Shown here in pieces: positions 39,596 through 48,823 of a DNA stretch of 64,000 nucleotides. Source of the stretch: Shewanella seohaensis (GTDB lineage: Bacteria; Pseudomonadota; Gammaproteobacteria; Enterobacterales; Shewanellaceae); contig NZ_CP104900.1 in the NCBI RefSeq assembly GCF_025449215.1, positions 3,472,001-3,536,000 of the forward strand, in the 5' to 3' direction. The notes under the pieces are model-generated. The model was not told the DNA's origin and ran no database searches. It saw nothing but the letters and a program-made list of their open reading frames with translations. Every line of letters starts with the position of its first letter. Position 1 is the first letter of the stretch. The translations under genes and the position numbers were made by a program.

Positions 39596-39732
39596 GGAAA
39601 ATCCTTAATATGATTTGTTCAGCTTTTAATTCCCTAGGTGATTAGTTGTATAAGATCTCGCTTATTTTGAATAGTCTTAAACCAGACTTAATGTTAAAAA
39701 AATGTATTATTTTATTTCACGCCCGGACAAAA

Positions 39733-39758
39733 CAAAAACGCCTGCATATTCGCAGGCG
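39733..39758 (-). terminator. Terminator after sohB
   Basis: CGCCTGC and GCAGGCG pair around a 6-base loop. On the minus strand the stem runs into TTTTTG. It lies about 30 bases past the sohB stop. Confidence 0.75.
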
Positions 39759-39787
39759 TATCATCAGGATTGAGTTAACTCGTCGGC

Positions 39788-40804
39788 TTACATGGGACGA
39801 TTTTTCTCAACTAATCGATTGAAAATCGCATTTACCGATAAAGACGCACCATGGGCGATTTTATCTGCCAGTTTCTTACGGACTTGGTAGCGCAACTTGT
39901 ACACAGTACGTTCGCCAGCTAACTGCATTAACACATCGTCACTGGTTGAAATCGCATCGATAAGACCTAATTCAATCGCCTGTTGACCGTACCAATGTTC
40001 GCCTGTGGCCACCTTAGCCAAATCGAGCTGAGGACGATACTTGCCCACGAAAGCTTTAAACAACACGTGGGTTTCTTCCAACTCCTGTTGGAACTTCTGT
40101 CTGCCTTCGTCAGTATTTTCGCCAAACACGGTTAAGGTGCGCTTAAAATCACCGGCAGTGTGTTGCTCGTAGTCAATTTCATGTTTCTTCAATAAACGGT
40201 TGAAGTTAGGCAACTGGGCAACGACACCGATTGAACCTACGATAGCGAATGGCGCGGCATACACTTTGTTTGCCACACAGGCCATCATATAACCACCGCT
40301 GGCAGCGACCTTATCCACGCAAATCGTTAATGGGATTTCGGCCTGACGCAGGCGGTCAAGCTGGCTAGAGGCCAGACCGTAGCCATGCACCATGCCACCG
40401 CCACTTTCGACATTCACCACCACTTCGTCGCCCTTTTCGGCGATGGTTAAAATCGCGCTGATTTCTTCCCGCAAAGAAGCCACTTCGGCGGCATCAATAC
40501 TGCCTTTAAAATCAATAACAAAAACTTTGCCTTTGTTGTCTTCTTCGGCCGCTTTTTCCTTCGCCTTTTCGTCCGCTTTCAGCTGTTTTTCGTAGGCTTT
40601 AAACTGCTTCTTCGACAGCAGTTCTTCCTTCAAGCTGTGTTTAAGCTCTTCCAGTTCTTCTGAAAGATTGGTGATCCTCAGTTCACCTTTATCCGATTTG
40701 TGCTTCACCGTGGACGCGAGCACCACAATAATCACAGCAACAAGCGCAACCACAATTGTCACGGCTTTCGCTAAAAACATGCCATATTCGTATAGAAATT
40801 CCAA
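39788..40804 (-). CDS. sohB: SohB family inner-membrane serine protease
   Basis: A 338-residue protein of the S49 (SppA-like) family. An N-terminal membrane helix (about residues 12-30) is followed by a Lys/Glu-rich coiled region (about 45-90) and a peptidase domain. The serine nucleophile is in DKVAASGGYMMAC and the catalytic lysine in AGDFKRTLTVFG. It cuts membrane or periplasmic proteins; E. coli SohB was found as a multicopy suppressor of degP. Translation appears to start at TTG (40804), with GGAGAG seven to ten bases upstream. The position near yciK and rluB matches the E. coli order. Confidence 0.9.
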   Translation of the reverse strand: MEFLYEYGMFLAKAVTIVVALVAVIIVVLASTVKHKSDKGELRITNLSEELEELKHSLKEELLSKKQFKAYEKQLKADEKAKEKAAEEDNKGKVFVIDFKGSIDAAEVASLREEISAILTIAEKGDEVVVNVESGGGMVHGYGLASSQLDRLRQAEIPLTICVDKVAASGGYMMACVANKVYAAPFAIVGSIGVVAQLPNFNRLLKKHEIDYEQHTAGDFKRTLTVFGENTDEGRQKFQQELEETHVLFKAFVGKYRPQLDLAKVATGEHWYGQQAIELGLIDAISTSDDVLMQLAGERTVYKLRYQVRKKLADKIAHGASLSVNAIFNRLVEKNRPM

Positions 40805-40872
40805 AGTACTCTCCGTTGGGGCCTAAGGTGATCCGGTTTAGTGCGCGCTATTCTAACAGCCTAAAGCGCCAT

Positions 40873-40900
40873 AAAAAAACCCAGCAAAGGCTGGGTTTTT
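40873..40900 (-). terminator. Terminator after the lipase gene
   Basis: AACCCAG and CTGGGTT form the stem, with A-run and T-run flanks, about 20 bases past the lipase stop. Confidence 0.8.
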
Positions 40901-40916
40901 AGGATTTTACACGCGA

Positions 40917-43399
40917 CTAGTTAGAACAGGTCGCAATCACGCTTGGATCGGTGACAAAAATCGTCGCTTCACCTTTACCTGCAGTAGATGCATAGGTCGC
41001 CACTTGCGTCTGCATCTCAACCGTCGCTGCGGCAGCCATACCATCCGTTGAACTCTTCTCACTTGGGTCAACAATTGAGCTATGGTGACCCTTAGCAAAA
41101 CGCACCGCACCAGGACCTTTGGTGGTTGCATCCACACAAGGCAGACCGATTGCCGAGATCAACGGCTCAGTGCCTGAGAGTGGGAAGTTATCGACGCGAT
41201 TTGGTAACACTTGGTCAGGTAAGTTGCCGTTACCATCACCCGCGATTTCGATTAAGTGCACGGGTAATCCCGTTGCTTTTAACATACCTGCATGGTTAAC
41301 CGGATCCGCTGAATCCACCGCCGTTTGCACCGCAAAGGCAAAGGTTGGAATAAACTGCGCGTAAACCCCTTGTACTAATGCCGCATATTCTGGGCTGCCT
41401 GGCTCGTATCCCGCAGTATTGGCTTTATCCACTAATGCTTGGAACGTCGATGAGGCAGTCACATTGCTAAACAGCACTGGGCCAAAGGTCGCAGAACCGG
41501 CAAACGCGCCCGCTAAACCACCCGCTGGTGCCGCCAGAGAGACCGCATTGATGGCATAAGGGTTAGGTAGCGCTTCGCCCGTGCTTGGATTTTTCATGCC
41601 CGTGCTGGCATAAGTCGCAAAGTCGGTACCGACAATCGCACCTAAACTTAAGCCCTGCGCGCTAATCTTGGAAATATCGAATACCTGTGGTTGACCCGCC
41701 TGTGCAAGCCCCTGCGCTAAACCTGTTAAGGCTAAACGCACGCCAAGGTGATCCATGGTGGCCTGACGGAAGTTATCCCGCACAGACAGCGTACTTGAGA
41801 TATTCACGAAGACGAGTGGATTACCACTTTTAAAGGCATCGGGTGTACCAATCACGTTACCGAAGGAAGGATCGGTTGCCGATACTTCGTAAATCCCATC
41901 GCCATTGGCGTCAAACGAGCGAGCACCATGTAAAGGCATATCAATGGCCACCGTTGCCACGCCCATCGCGGCATAACTGCCCGCATAGGCTAATGACATT
42001 TCCTTACCGCCGCCTAAACCATGCAGCGCAATCGTCGTTGGCCAGCCAGCAGTCGGTGGGGTAAAGGTTAACCCTTGTTGCTGATAGAAGGCCGCGAGTT
42101 TAGTTGCATTTGGCATAGAAATCAGTACAGGTACCGTTTCATAACCTTTAATCGCAGGGATGGGGTTAAATTTGGTTAAATGCTTGGTTTTATCCGCTGC
42201 GGTTCCATCATCTAACAACCAGGTTTTACCCGCCATCAAAGAAGGATTCGCTAGGGCATCGGCAGGATTTGCAATTCCATTTGCTACTGCCTGCATACCA
42301 AAGTTGGTTTGACTTAAGGTACCCGCTTGCAGCGCTAATAATACCGAAACAGGACTATCACCTTGGGCTTTCCAGCGGCCATTGATTAGCGGCTGACCTG
42401 CGGATGACAAGCAGCTGACCGAAGAACAGTCACCGTAAATCGGCAATTTAATCTTAGCGGTATAAACATCGGCTAGATTCGACACCACATACGCCGCACC
42501 ATCTGCTGGAGTTAAACCAGCAGCCTGCGCCACAGTGTAACCCGCAGGGGTGGGCATTTGCGCAAAACTTGGGGCATAAGGCGCGCCCTGTGCCATCAAG
42601 AGTTTTGTGGTTTCATAGACGTTTGCTACCGATTGAGTGGTAAACAAGCCTGAATAGGTAATGGTTGAGGTATCGACATTATGTGCCGCAGCCATGCCCT
42701 TTTCATAACTGTTGATCAAGGTTTGCAGCATCAATTGATCAGGCGTTTCTAGGGGTAAGGTGTTGATATCCATCTTCAACGTACCATAGGTCGTTGAAGG
42801 GGCAATGCCTCGTCCCTCTGAATCTTGGATTAACTTGGTTGTCGCATAAATATAAGACTGGCCGGCTTTAAGCGGCTTGAGTGGCACAATAACGACTTTG
42901 TTACCCGATGCCATCGACACAAAATCGACACCAAATTGCAATTCATCGCCGACTTTACAGGCGGATACTGACGGTTTAGCTGTACATTCAGGATCCGATG
43001 ACAATGGACCACCCACTGTGGCCTCAAACATTCTCACAGCGCCCGGTTGGGCAACCGATGCCGCCATCAAGGTCAGTTGTGTCCCATCGTGATCTTTAGC
43101 GAGTTCGAGATCGATTGAAATGGGAGATGTAGTTGACCATCCATCTAAGGCACCAAGGGCAATTTGCGGATCGACATAGTTCCCCGAACTTTCCCCGGGA
43201 TTGATAAGGTGCCGTCTGTAGTGCCGCTAAACAACAAATCATTAGGCAAAGGCACTTTAGCATTCGCGGGGTCAAACACCATATGGGATTCAGGGATGAG
43301 CGGCTCTGTCTTATCCTTGAGTTCGTTATAACTGTCCTCGCCACATCCTGTGAGGCCCAGTGCTGATGCAATCGCAACACACAAAATGAGTCTTTTCAT
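40917..43399 (-). pseudogene. Surface lipoprotein lipase of the VolA/Pla-1/Cef type, frame broken
   Basis: About 827 residues when joined. A lipoprotein signal (MKRLILCVAIASALGLTGC, Cys19) starts at 43399, with GGGG seven bases upstream. The N-terminal part holds MVFDPANAKVPLPNDLLFSG, typical of the Pla-1/cef extracellular lipase family; the alpha/beta-hydrolase part holds TTIALHGLGGG, the serine elbow GLSLGAIVG and a C-terminal GHHSS. Family members such as Vibrio VolA are surface-exposed lysophospholipases or lipases. The break is near 43190: GGGG should be GGGGG, which restores SIPGESSGNYVDPQIALG. A terminator follows. It sits between yciK and sohB, which are closer to each other in E. coli. 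Confidence 0.8.
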
Positions 43400-43659
43400 T
43401 TTTTTCCCCAAATCTTGTTGTAATAGTTTTGTTTTCCCCAAGAAATTAGTCACAATAGCGCAAAAGCTATGACTAATAGGGCTTATGTTAGCCCCTAACT
43501 CGTTTCAAGTTAACGTAAAAATATTGAGTTAGCCACAAGTTTGTCACAAACATTTTAGCTATTTATAACAAAGTTTCATTCATTTGTTTGAAACATGCGT
43601 TTAGCAATTCGGCGACTCTAGAAGTGGCGGGCATTTTCGCCAAGAGGAATAAAAGGCTC

Positions 43660-44397
43660 ATGTTGGAATATCAAGCAGCAAAAGATTTACTCAAAGGTAA
43701 AACCATACTGGTGACAGGCGCTGGCGCAGGTATCGGTCGCGCGGCGGCCATTGAATTTGCCAAACACGGTGCCACCGTGATTTTACTCGGTAAAACCGTC
43801 AAAAAACTCGAAGCCGTATACGACGTTATCGAACAGGCGGGTTACCCAACTCCTGCGATCGTGCCGTTGGATTTAAAAGGTGCGACCGAACAAAACTACC
43901 GCGATATGGCCGAAACCATTGGCGAGCAGTTTGGTCATTTAGATGGTTTGCTGCACAACGCCAGTTTACTCGGTGCCTTAGGCCCGTTTGAACACATCGA
44001 TATTCCATCACTCGAAGATGTACTTAAAGTCAATGTCACCTCACAGGTCATGCTGACCAAGGCCCTGTTGCCTATTATGCGCCAAGCACCCAGTGCCTCG
44101 ATTATCTTTACCTCAAGCAGTGTTGGTCGTCAGGGCCGCGCCTACTGGGGTCCCTATGCCTTCTCTAAATTTGCCACCGAAGGCATGATGCAAGTGCTCG
44201 CCCACGAATGTGATGGCACGTCCGTACGCGTTAATAGCATTAACCCAGGTGCGACTCGCACCGAAATGCGTGCTAAAGCATACCCAGCCGAAAATCCATT
44301 AGATTTAAAAACGGCCGAAGAAATCATGCCAACTTACCTCTATTTAATGGGACAAGATTCAAGCGAAATTAACGGTCAGCAATTTAACGCTCAATAA
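43660..44397 (+). CDS. yciK: YciK-family SDR oxidoreductase
   Basis: A 245-residue short-chain dehydrogenase. The nucleotide-binding motif is TGAGAGIGR, the NNAG-type segment is LLHNASLLG, and the catalytic Ser-Tyr-Lys is in SSSVGRQGRAYWGPYAFSK. The substrate of YciK is not established. The frame extends to 43588, but the ATG at 43660 (MLEYQAAKDLLKGKTILVTG) matches the known N-terminus of the family and has AAAAGG close by. It is divergent from the lipase and convergent with rluB. Confidence 0.9.
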   Translation: MLEYQAAKDLLKGKTILVTGAGAGIGRAAAIEFAKHGATVILLGKTVKKLEAVYDVIEQAGYPTPAIVPLDLKGATEQNYRDMAETIGEQFGHLDGLLHNASLLGALGPFEHIDIPSLEDVLKVNVTSQVMLTKALLPIMRQAPSASIIFTSSSVGRQGRAYWGPYAFSKFATEGMMQVLAHECDGTSVRVNSINPGATRTEMRAKAYPAENPLDLKTAEEIMPTYLYLMGQDSSEINGQQFNAQ

Positions 44398-44431
44398 GCA
44401 ATACAGATCTAACGTACTAATAGATAAAAAT

Positions 44432-44460
44432 AAAGGGAGCCCTACGCTCCCTTTATTTTT
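44432..44460 (+). terminator. Rho-independent terminator after yciK
   Basis: AAAGGGAGC and GCTCCCTTT pair around a 5-base loop, followed by ATTTTT. Confidence 0.85.
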
Positions 44461-44476
44461 ATCAGTCGCAGAAAGC

Positions 44477-44501
44477 AAAAAAGGCCGCAAGCGGCCTTTT
44501 T
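44477..44501 (-). terminator. Terminator after rluB
   Basis: AAGGCCGC and GCGGCCTT pair with a 2-base loop, with runs of A and T on both sides. It lies about 30 bases past the rluB stop and is separate from the yciK terminator. Confidence 0.85.
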
Positions 44502-44531
44502 ACTAAGAGACTTAACATCACTCGAATGATA

Positions 44532-45407
44532 TTAACTACGTTGACGTGTTGGCTTAGCCTTAGGCGTCGCTGTTACTTTATGCTTGCGTACGGCGCGGCG
44601 AATTTTTGCACTCTTCACCTGAGCACGGGCCACACTGTGTTTATCGGCGGCCAGCATAGTACGAGTTTCAGGTTCAAGACCCGCTAATTGGCGCAGGTAG
44701 TTTACTTGCTCAATCGGCAATTCGACCCAACCTCCACGAGGCAGCGATTTAGGCAATTCCACCATACCGTAACGCACACGGATAAGACGGCTGACTTGCA
44801 CCTCTTGGGATTCCCATAAACGACGTACTTCGCGGTTACGGCCTTCACGTAAACATACGTGCCACCATTGGTTCATGCCCTCGCCGCCTGCAGCTTTAAT
44901 GGCATCGAACTGCGCCATACCGTCTTCTAACATCACGCCGGTACGCAGACGTTGTACCGCAGCCTCTGGCACTTCGCCAAAGGTACGTACCGCGTATTCA
45001 CGTTCAACTTCGTTAGACGGGTGCATCAAGCGGTTAGCAAGTTCACCATCTGAGGTAAACAGTAATAAGCCTGAAGTGTTGATATCCAGACGGCCTACCG
45101 CAACCCAACGGGAATCACGCACTTTCGGCAAACGGTCAAATACGGTTGGACGACCTTCAGGGTCTTTACGGCTACAAATCTCACCTTCGGGTTTGTGATA
45201 GGCGAGTACGCGGCAAATCACATCGTCGGCGGACTTAAGCGATACGGCTCTACCATCGATGCGAACCTTCGCATCAGCTTCGATACGGTCGCCAAGATTG
45301 GCAATCACGCCATCAATACTAACTCGGCCTGCAGCAATCCATGCCTCCATCTCACGACGGGAGCCATGGCCTGCACGGGCCAAGACTTTCTGCAATTTTT
45401 CACTCAT
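44532..45407 (-). CDS. rluB: 23S rRNA pseudouridine synthase RluB
   Basis: A 291-residue RsuA/RluB/RluE-family enzyme that makes pseudouridine at 23S rRNA position 2605 (E. coli numbering). An N-terminal S4 RNA-binding domain ([21 protein letters not shown]) is followed by the catalytic domain with the aspartate in [20 protein letters not shown] and the basic [15 protein letters not shown]. The C-terminal 30 residues are Lys/Arg-rich. The start overlaps the end of scpB by eight bases, so the genes scpA-scpB-rluB are co-transcribed. Confidence 0.92.
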   Translation of the reverse strand: MSEKLQKVLARAGHGSRREMEAWIAAGRVSIDGVIANLGDRIEADAKVRIDGRAVSLKSADDVICRVLAYHKPEGEICSRKDPEGRPTVFDRLPKVRDSRWVAVGRLDINTSGLLLFTSDGELANRLMHPSNEVEREYAVRTFGEVPEAAVQRLRTGVMLEDGMAQFDAIKAAGGEGMNQWWHVCLREGRNREVRRLWESQEVQVSRLIRVRYGMVELPKSLPRGGWVELPIEQVNYLRQLAGLEPETRTMLAADKHSVARAQVKSAKIRRAVRKHKVTATPKAKPTRQRS

Positions 45408-45994
45408 TAGTATCTTGCTCTTCTGACTGTTCAGGCGTTACTTTCAAACCTGAAAATACCGCCTGCAATGACTCAGTATCCGTAAGCGCAGGTAAATCCG
45501 CTAGGGTATCTAAGCCAAAATAGGCTAAAAATTCTAAGGTCGTGGCGTAGAGTGCGGGTCTCCCGGGACTTCTTTGTGGCCAACGACTTTAATCCAATGT
45601 CTATCTGACAAACTTTTAATGATATGGCTACTAATGGCCACACCACGCACCTGCTCAATATCGCCACGGGTCACGGGTTGACGATAGGCGATCACCGCCA
45701 AGGTCTCTAATGTTGCCCGCGAATACTTAGGTGCTTTTTCCTGCCACAGGGGCTGCAAAAAGGACTCAGGACTTCCAAGGTCTGGAAGCGATAACCCCCA
45801 GCCACTTTCACAAGTTGAACACCCCGCTCCTGATAATCCTGCTGCAACTCTTCCAATGCGGCTTTGATTTTGTCTCTGGAAACGCTGAAATCCGCCAACA
45901 CGGTTTCTTTCAACATTTTCACCGACAAGGGTTTCCCCAATACAAACAGACTCGCTTCAATAAGCTGTTTTAATTGAATTGGATTTATCTGCAT
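45400..45994 (-). pseudogene. scpB: Segregation and condensation protein B, two frame breaks
   Basis: Three frames join into an ScpB of about 198 residues: [20 protein letters not shown] (first winged helix), then [20 protein letters not shown] and [20 protein letters not shown] (second winged helix), then [20 protein letters not shown]. ScpB binds ScpA and the SMC complex in chromosome segregation. The breaks are near 45757, where five T should be six (restoring PFLQPLWQ), and near 45563, where GGG should be GGGG (restoring [10 protein letters not shown]). The gene lies between scpA and rluB, overlapping both closely. A gene of this kind is unlikely to be broken twice in a living strain, so sequencing error is favoured. 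Confidence 0.82.
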
Positions 45995-45997
45995 CAA

Positions 45998-46786
45998 TTA
46001 ATAGGCCTTTACGTAAATAGTTGAAAACGGCTCTGTTTGGTACAATTCCACTAATAATTCTTTGACCAATTCCATCAGCGCTAAAAAGGTCACCACCACA
46101 CCGGCGCGGCCTTCTTCGACACTGAATAAACGCTCAAAGGGCGTAAACGTCTCGCTATTAAGCATGGCTAAAATTTGGCTCATGCGCTCACGGGTCGATA
46201 ACTGTTCACGCTTAACATGATGATCTTCGTTGGCATCGATACGTTTAAGCACTTCGCCAAAAGCACGGGCGATTTCAAATAACGATACATCAGGCGGGAT
46301 CACCAAAGGTTTGATATTCGGTGAAGGTGCCGCGGTTGCTTGAAACACATCGCGTTCAAGCCGAGGTAAATCATCAATTTTTTGCGAGGCTTCTTTGATT
46401 ACCTCATAGGCCTTCAATTGACGGATCAACTGGGCCCGTGGATCTTCCTCCACTTCATCTTCCGCCACCATACGCGGCAGCAGCAGACGGGATTTAATCT
46501 CAGCCAGTGTTGCCGCCATGACCAAATAATCCGAGGCCAGTTCGATACGCGCCTGAGTGAGCATCGCGATATATTCTAAATATTGCGCGGTGATCTGCGA
46601 AATGGGTAAATCGACAACATCTAATTTTTGCTTACGGATCAGGTATAAAAGTAAGTCGAGCGGCCCTTCGAAGGACTCTAAAAACACTTCTAACGCCTCA
46701 GGTGGAATAAACAAATCCTGTGGCATTTCGGTCATTGCCTGACCGCGAACAACGGCTAAGGGTAAACTTTGTTGCGTGCCCTGCAT
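45998..46786 (-). CDS. scpA: Segregation and condensation protein A
   Basis: A 262-residue kleisin-type protein linking SMC heads. The N-terminal SMC-binding part has FEGPLDLLLYLIRKQKLDV, followed by YLVMAATLAEIKSRLLLPR and an acidic linker; the C-terminal winged helix ends with FLALMELVKELLVELYQTE. The start at 46786 gives an N-terminal extension (QGTQQSLPLAVVRGQAM) that matches related gamma-proteobacterial ScpA proteins, and GGGGAT precedes it. scpB follows with a 3-base gap. It is the first gene of the scpA-scpB-rluB unit. Confidence 0.92.
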   Translation of the reverse strand: MQGTQQSLPLAVVRGQAMTEMPQDLFIPPEALEVFLESFEGPLDLLLYLIRKQKLDVVDLPISQITAQYLEYIAMLTQARIELASDYLVMAATLAEIKSRLLLPRMVAEDEVEEDPRAQLIRQLKAYEVIKEASQKIDDLPRLERDVFQATAAPSPNIKPLVIPPDVSLFEIARAFGEVLKRIDANEDHHVKREQLSTRERMSQILAMLNSETFTPFERLFSVEEGRAGVVVTFLALMELVKELLVELYQTEPFSTIYVKAY

Positions 46787-46976
46787 CCGCTATCCCCATG
46801 TAAAACAATCGTTTTTAAACGGCTGTAGATGACTGACTTGACCCCGTACTGAGCGCGGCTTAAGCTCGCTAATCAAGCTCCCCTACGCCAAACGCGCGAT
46901 TATACCCGCAATTGAGCGGCGATAACACTGTCAAATGATGGTTTTATCGCCTCAATCTCTTAGGGTAAATCGCGTG

Positions 46977-47597
46977 TTAGAGAAATGGGGTAACATCACC
47001 CGCGCCTTCACGCAGCACTTCGAAACCATCTTCCGACATATCGATGACTGTGGTCGGTTTCTCGCCTAAGTAGCCACCGTGCAGGATCACATCCACTTGA
47101 TGCTCTAACAGATCGCGAATGTGCTCGGGATCCGATTCTGCAAAATCACTATTAGGCATCACCAAACTGGTCGACATCAGCGGCGCATCTAACGCCTCGA
47201 GCAGCGCCAAGGCAATTACATTGTCTGGCACGCGGATACCAATGGTTTTCTTCTTGTCATTTTGCAGACGACGGGGCACTTCCTTGCTCGCCTTAAAGAT
47301 GAAAGTGTAAGGTCCAGGCGTGCAGCTTTTTAAGATGCGGTAGGCCTGATTATCCACCTTGGCATAGGTCGCAAGCTCAGATAGGTCGCGGCACATTAAC
47401 GAGAAATTATGGTCATGCTCGATTTGACGAATGCGGGTAATGCGCGTCATCGCGTCTTTCTCGCCAATCATACAACCGAGGGCATAGCCCGAATCGGTTG
47501 GATATACAATCACACCGCCGGACTTAAGCACAGCCACGGCTTGACTGATCAGGCGTACCTGTGGATTTACTTCGTGTACATAAAAAAACTGACTCAT
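46977..47597 (-). CDS. yciO: YciO/YrdC/Sua5-family protein
   Basis: A 206-residue protein that aligns over its whole length with E. coli YciO, including MSQFFYVHEVNPQVRLISQA, GGVIVYPTDSGYALGCMIG, CRDLSELATYAKVDN and KKTIGIRVPDN. The fold is that of threonylcarbamoyl-AMP synthases for tRNA t6A modification, but YciO itself is a paralogue whose physiological reaction is not settled. The start at 47597 overlaps the rnm stop by four bases (ATGA), which shows translational coupling and decides the start over the longer frame to 47633. Confidence 0.88.
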   Translation of the reverse strand: MSQFFYVHEVNPQVRLISQAVAVLKSGGVIVYPTDSGYALGCMIGEKDAMTRITRIRQIEHDHNFSLMCRDLSELATYAKVDNQAYRILKSCTPGPYTFIFKASKEVPRRLQNDKKKTIGIRVPDNVIALALLEALDAPLMSTSLVMPNSDFAESDPEHIRDLLEHQVDVILHGGYLGEKPTTVIDMSEDGFEVLREGAGDVTPFL

Positions 47598-48454
47598 GGT
47601 CGTTCCACCCAAGATCCCGACTGCCAGACCCAATCAATACCTTGAGGCTGGTAGAGATTTTTACCTAGTTCAATCCAATTGCTTGGAAAGTGAAAATCAC
47701 TCCCTATCGATGCAAGCAACTGATTTTGGACACTCAGCGCCACTAAATTGGCCCTATCGTCCACCGTTTGTTGGCCGAGCACCACTTCCATGGCATCCCC
47801 GCCGGCTTCTTTAAATTCTCGCACTAAACGCTTTAACCATTTGGCTGACAGCTTATAACCGCTAGGATGGGCCAATACCGCGAGGCCGCCCGCGTTGTGG
47901 ATCACCTCAATTGCGCTGGCCATATCGCCCCAATTGTTGGGCACATAGCCGGTTTTTCCGCGAGCTAAATAGCGTTTGAACACACTTGGCATATCCACCG
48001 CATGGCCATTATCGGCAAGCCAGCGTGCATAGTGACCACGGCTTATGGCGGCTCCTGCAGCGAGTTTTTTAGCGCCCTCATAGGCGCCTTCAATCCCCGC
48101 TTTAGCTAAGCGATGGCCGATTTCTTCGGCGCGCTGCTCACGCAACTCACGCTGATGTGCTAAAAAGCGTAATAACTCGGCATGGGTCTCATCAAAGTTG
48201 AGCGCCACAATGTGAATATCGTAACTATTCCAACGGGTTGAAATCTCAACTCCAGAAATCAGTTTTAACGGTTCGGCCTGCGCTTGATTGAAGGCGCGGG
48301 CTTCACTTAAGCCTGCAACCGTATCGTGATCGGTAATCGCAAATAACTGCACGCCCTTTTCAAGGGCTCTGGCGACCAGCTCGGACGGCGTGAGATGACC
48401 GTCGGATGCGGTCGTGTGGCTGTGCAAGTCAGCCAATATGCTTTGAGTATTCAT
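47594..48454 (-). CDS. rnm: PHP-domain 5'-3' exoribonuclease RNase AM (YciV/TrpH)
   Basis: A 286-residue metal-dependent hydrolase of the PHP family. Metal-binding motifs are DLHSHTTASDG at the N-terminus, ITDHDTV near residue 42, GVEIST near 68, VLAHPSG near 195 and SIGSDFHFP near 250. In E. coli this protein trims the 5' ends of 5S and other rRNAs and degrades short RNAs. It overlaps yciO by four bases and is divergent from the trp operon, the same arrangement as in E. coli. Confidence 0.9.
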   Translation of the reverse strand: MNTQSILADLHSHTTASDGHLTPSELVARALEKGVQLFAITDHDTVAGLSEARAFNQAQAEPLKLISGVEISTRWNSYDIHIVALNFDETHAELLRFLAHQRELREQRAEEIGHRLAKAGIEGAYEGAKKLAAGAAISRGHYARWLADNGHAVDMPSVFKRYLARGKTGYVPNNWGDMASAIEVIHNAGGLAVLAHPSGYKLSAKWLKRLVREFKEAGGDAMEVVLGQQTVDDRANLVALSVQNQLLASIGSDFHFPSNWIELGKNLYQPQGIDWVWQSGSWVERP

Positions 48455-48573
48455 GCCGTTATTGTACGTGAATTTAAGATGAAATGTGCATTTATCTCAC
48501 ACTTTATCGAGCAGGAATGGCATTCGGTACAGTGATTTAGCAACGTTAATCCATCATTTTGAAAAATATTCAA

Positions 48574-48604
48574 TTGACTTTCGCCTCAGGCTCATGTTTT
48601 CTAT
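48574..48604 (+). promoter_or_regulatory. Candidate trp operon promoter
   Basis: TTGACT (48574-48579) fits a -35 element, with TTTTCT or TTCTAT about 17-19 bases later as a poor -10. The trp leader peptide starts 34 bases downstream. I could not recognise a clear TrpR operator. Confidence 0.35.
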
Positions 48605-48637
48605 AGCTCAACTAACAAATTATCGAGACCCTTTTGA

Positions 48638-48694
48638 ATGACTCAGATTAACGCTTCTTTCAACATCATTTGGTGGTGGCACTTCCCAACTTAG
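48638..48694 (+). CDS. trpL: trp operon leader peptide
   Basis: An 18-residue peptide, MTQINASFNIIWWWHFPT, with three consecutive Trp codons (48671-48679). Ribosome stalling at these codons when charged tRNA-Trp is scarce should change folding of the following RNA. It is followed by an attenuator hairpin and then trpE at 48824. The peptide is too short for ordinary gene calling but its three Trp codons and position make it clear. Confidence 0.9.
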   Translation: MTQINASFNIIWWWHFPT

Positions 48695-48776
48695 CGGGTG
48701 GTGTGAAGCTCTGTGCTCATTTGAAAGTAACAGAATCAACAAAAAAGCCCGCAGAAATGCGGGCTTTTTTGTTGGT
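48694..48776 (+). promoter_or_regulatory. trp attenuator (antiterminator and terminator)
   Basis: The terminator is AAAAAAGCCCGCA with TGCGGGCTTTTTT (48741-48770), followed by T. GCGGGT at 48694-48699, starting on the last base of the trpL stop codon, can pair with GCCCGC (48747-48752) and so prevent the terminator stem. This is the expected region 2:3 antiterminator of a classic trp attenuator. Confidence 0.85.
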
Positions 48777-48823
48777 GCGAAAAATGTCTGCAACGCGGTA
48801 AACGGATAAAAAGCGAGATAAGC

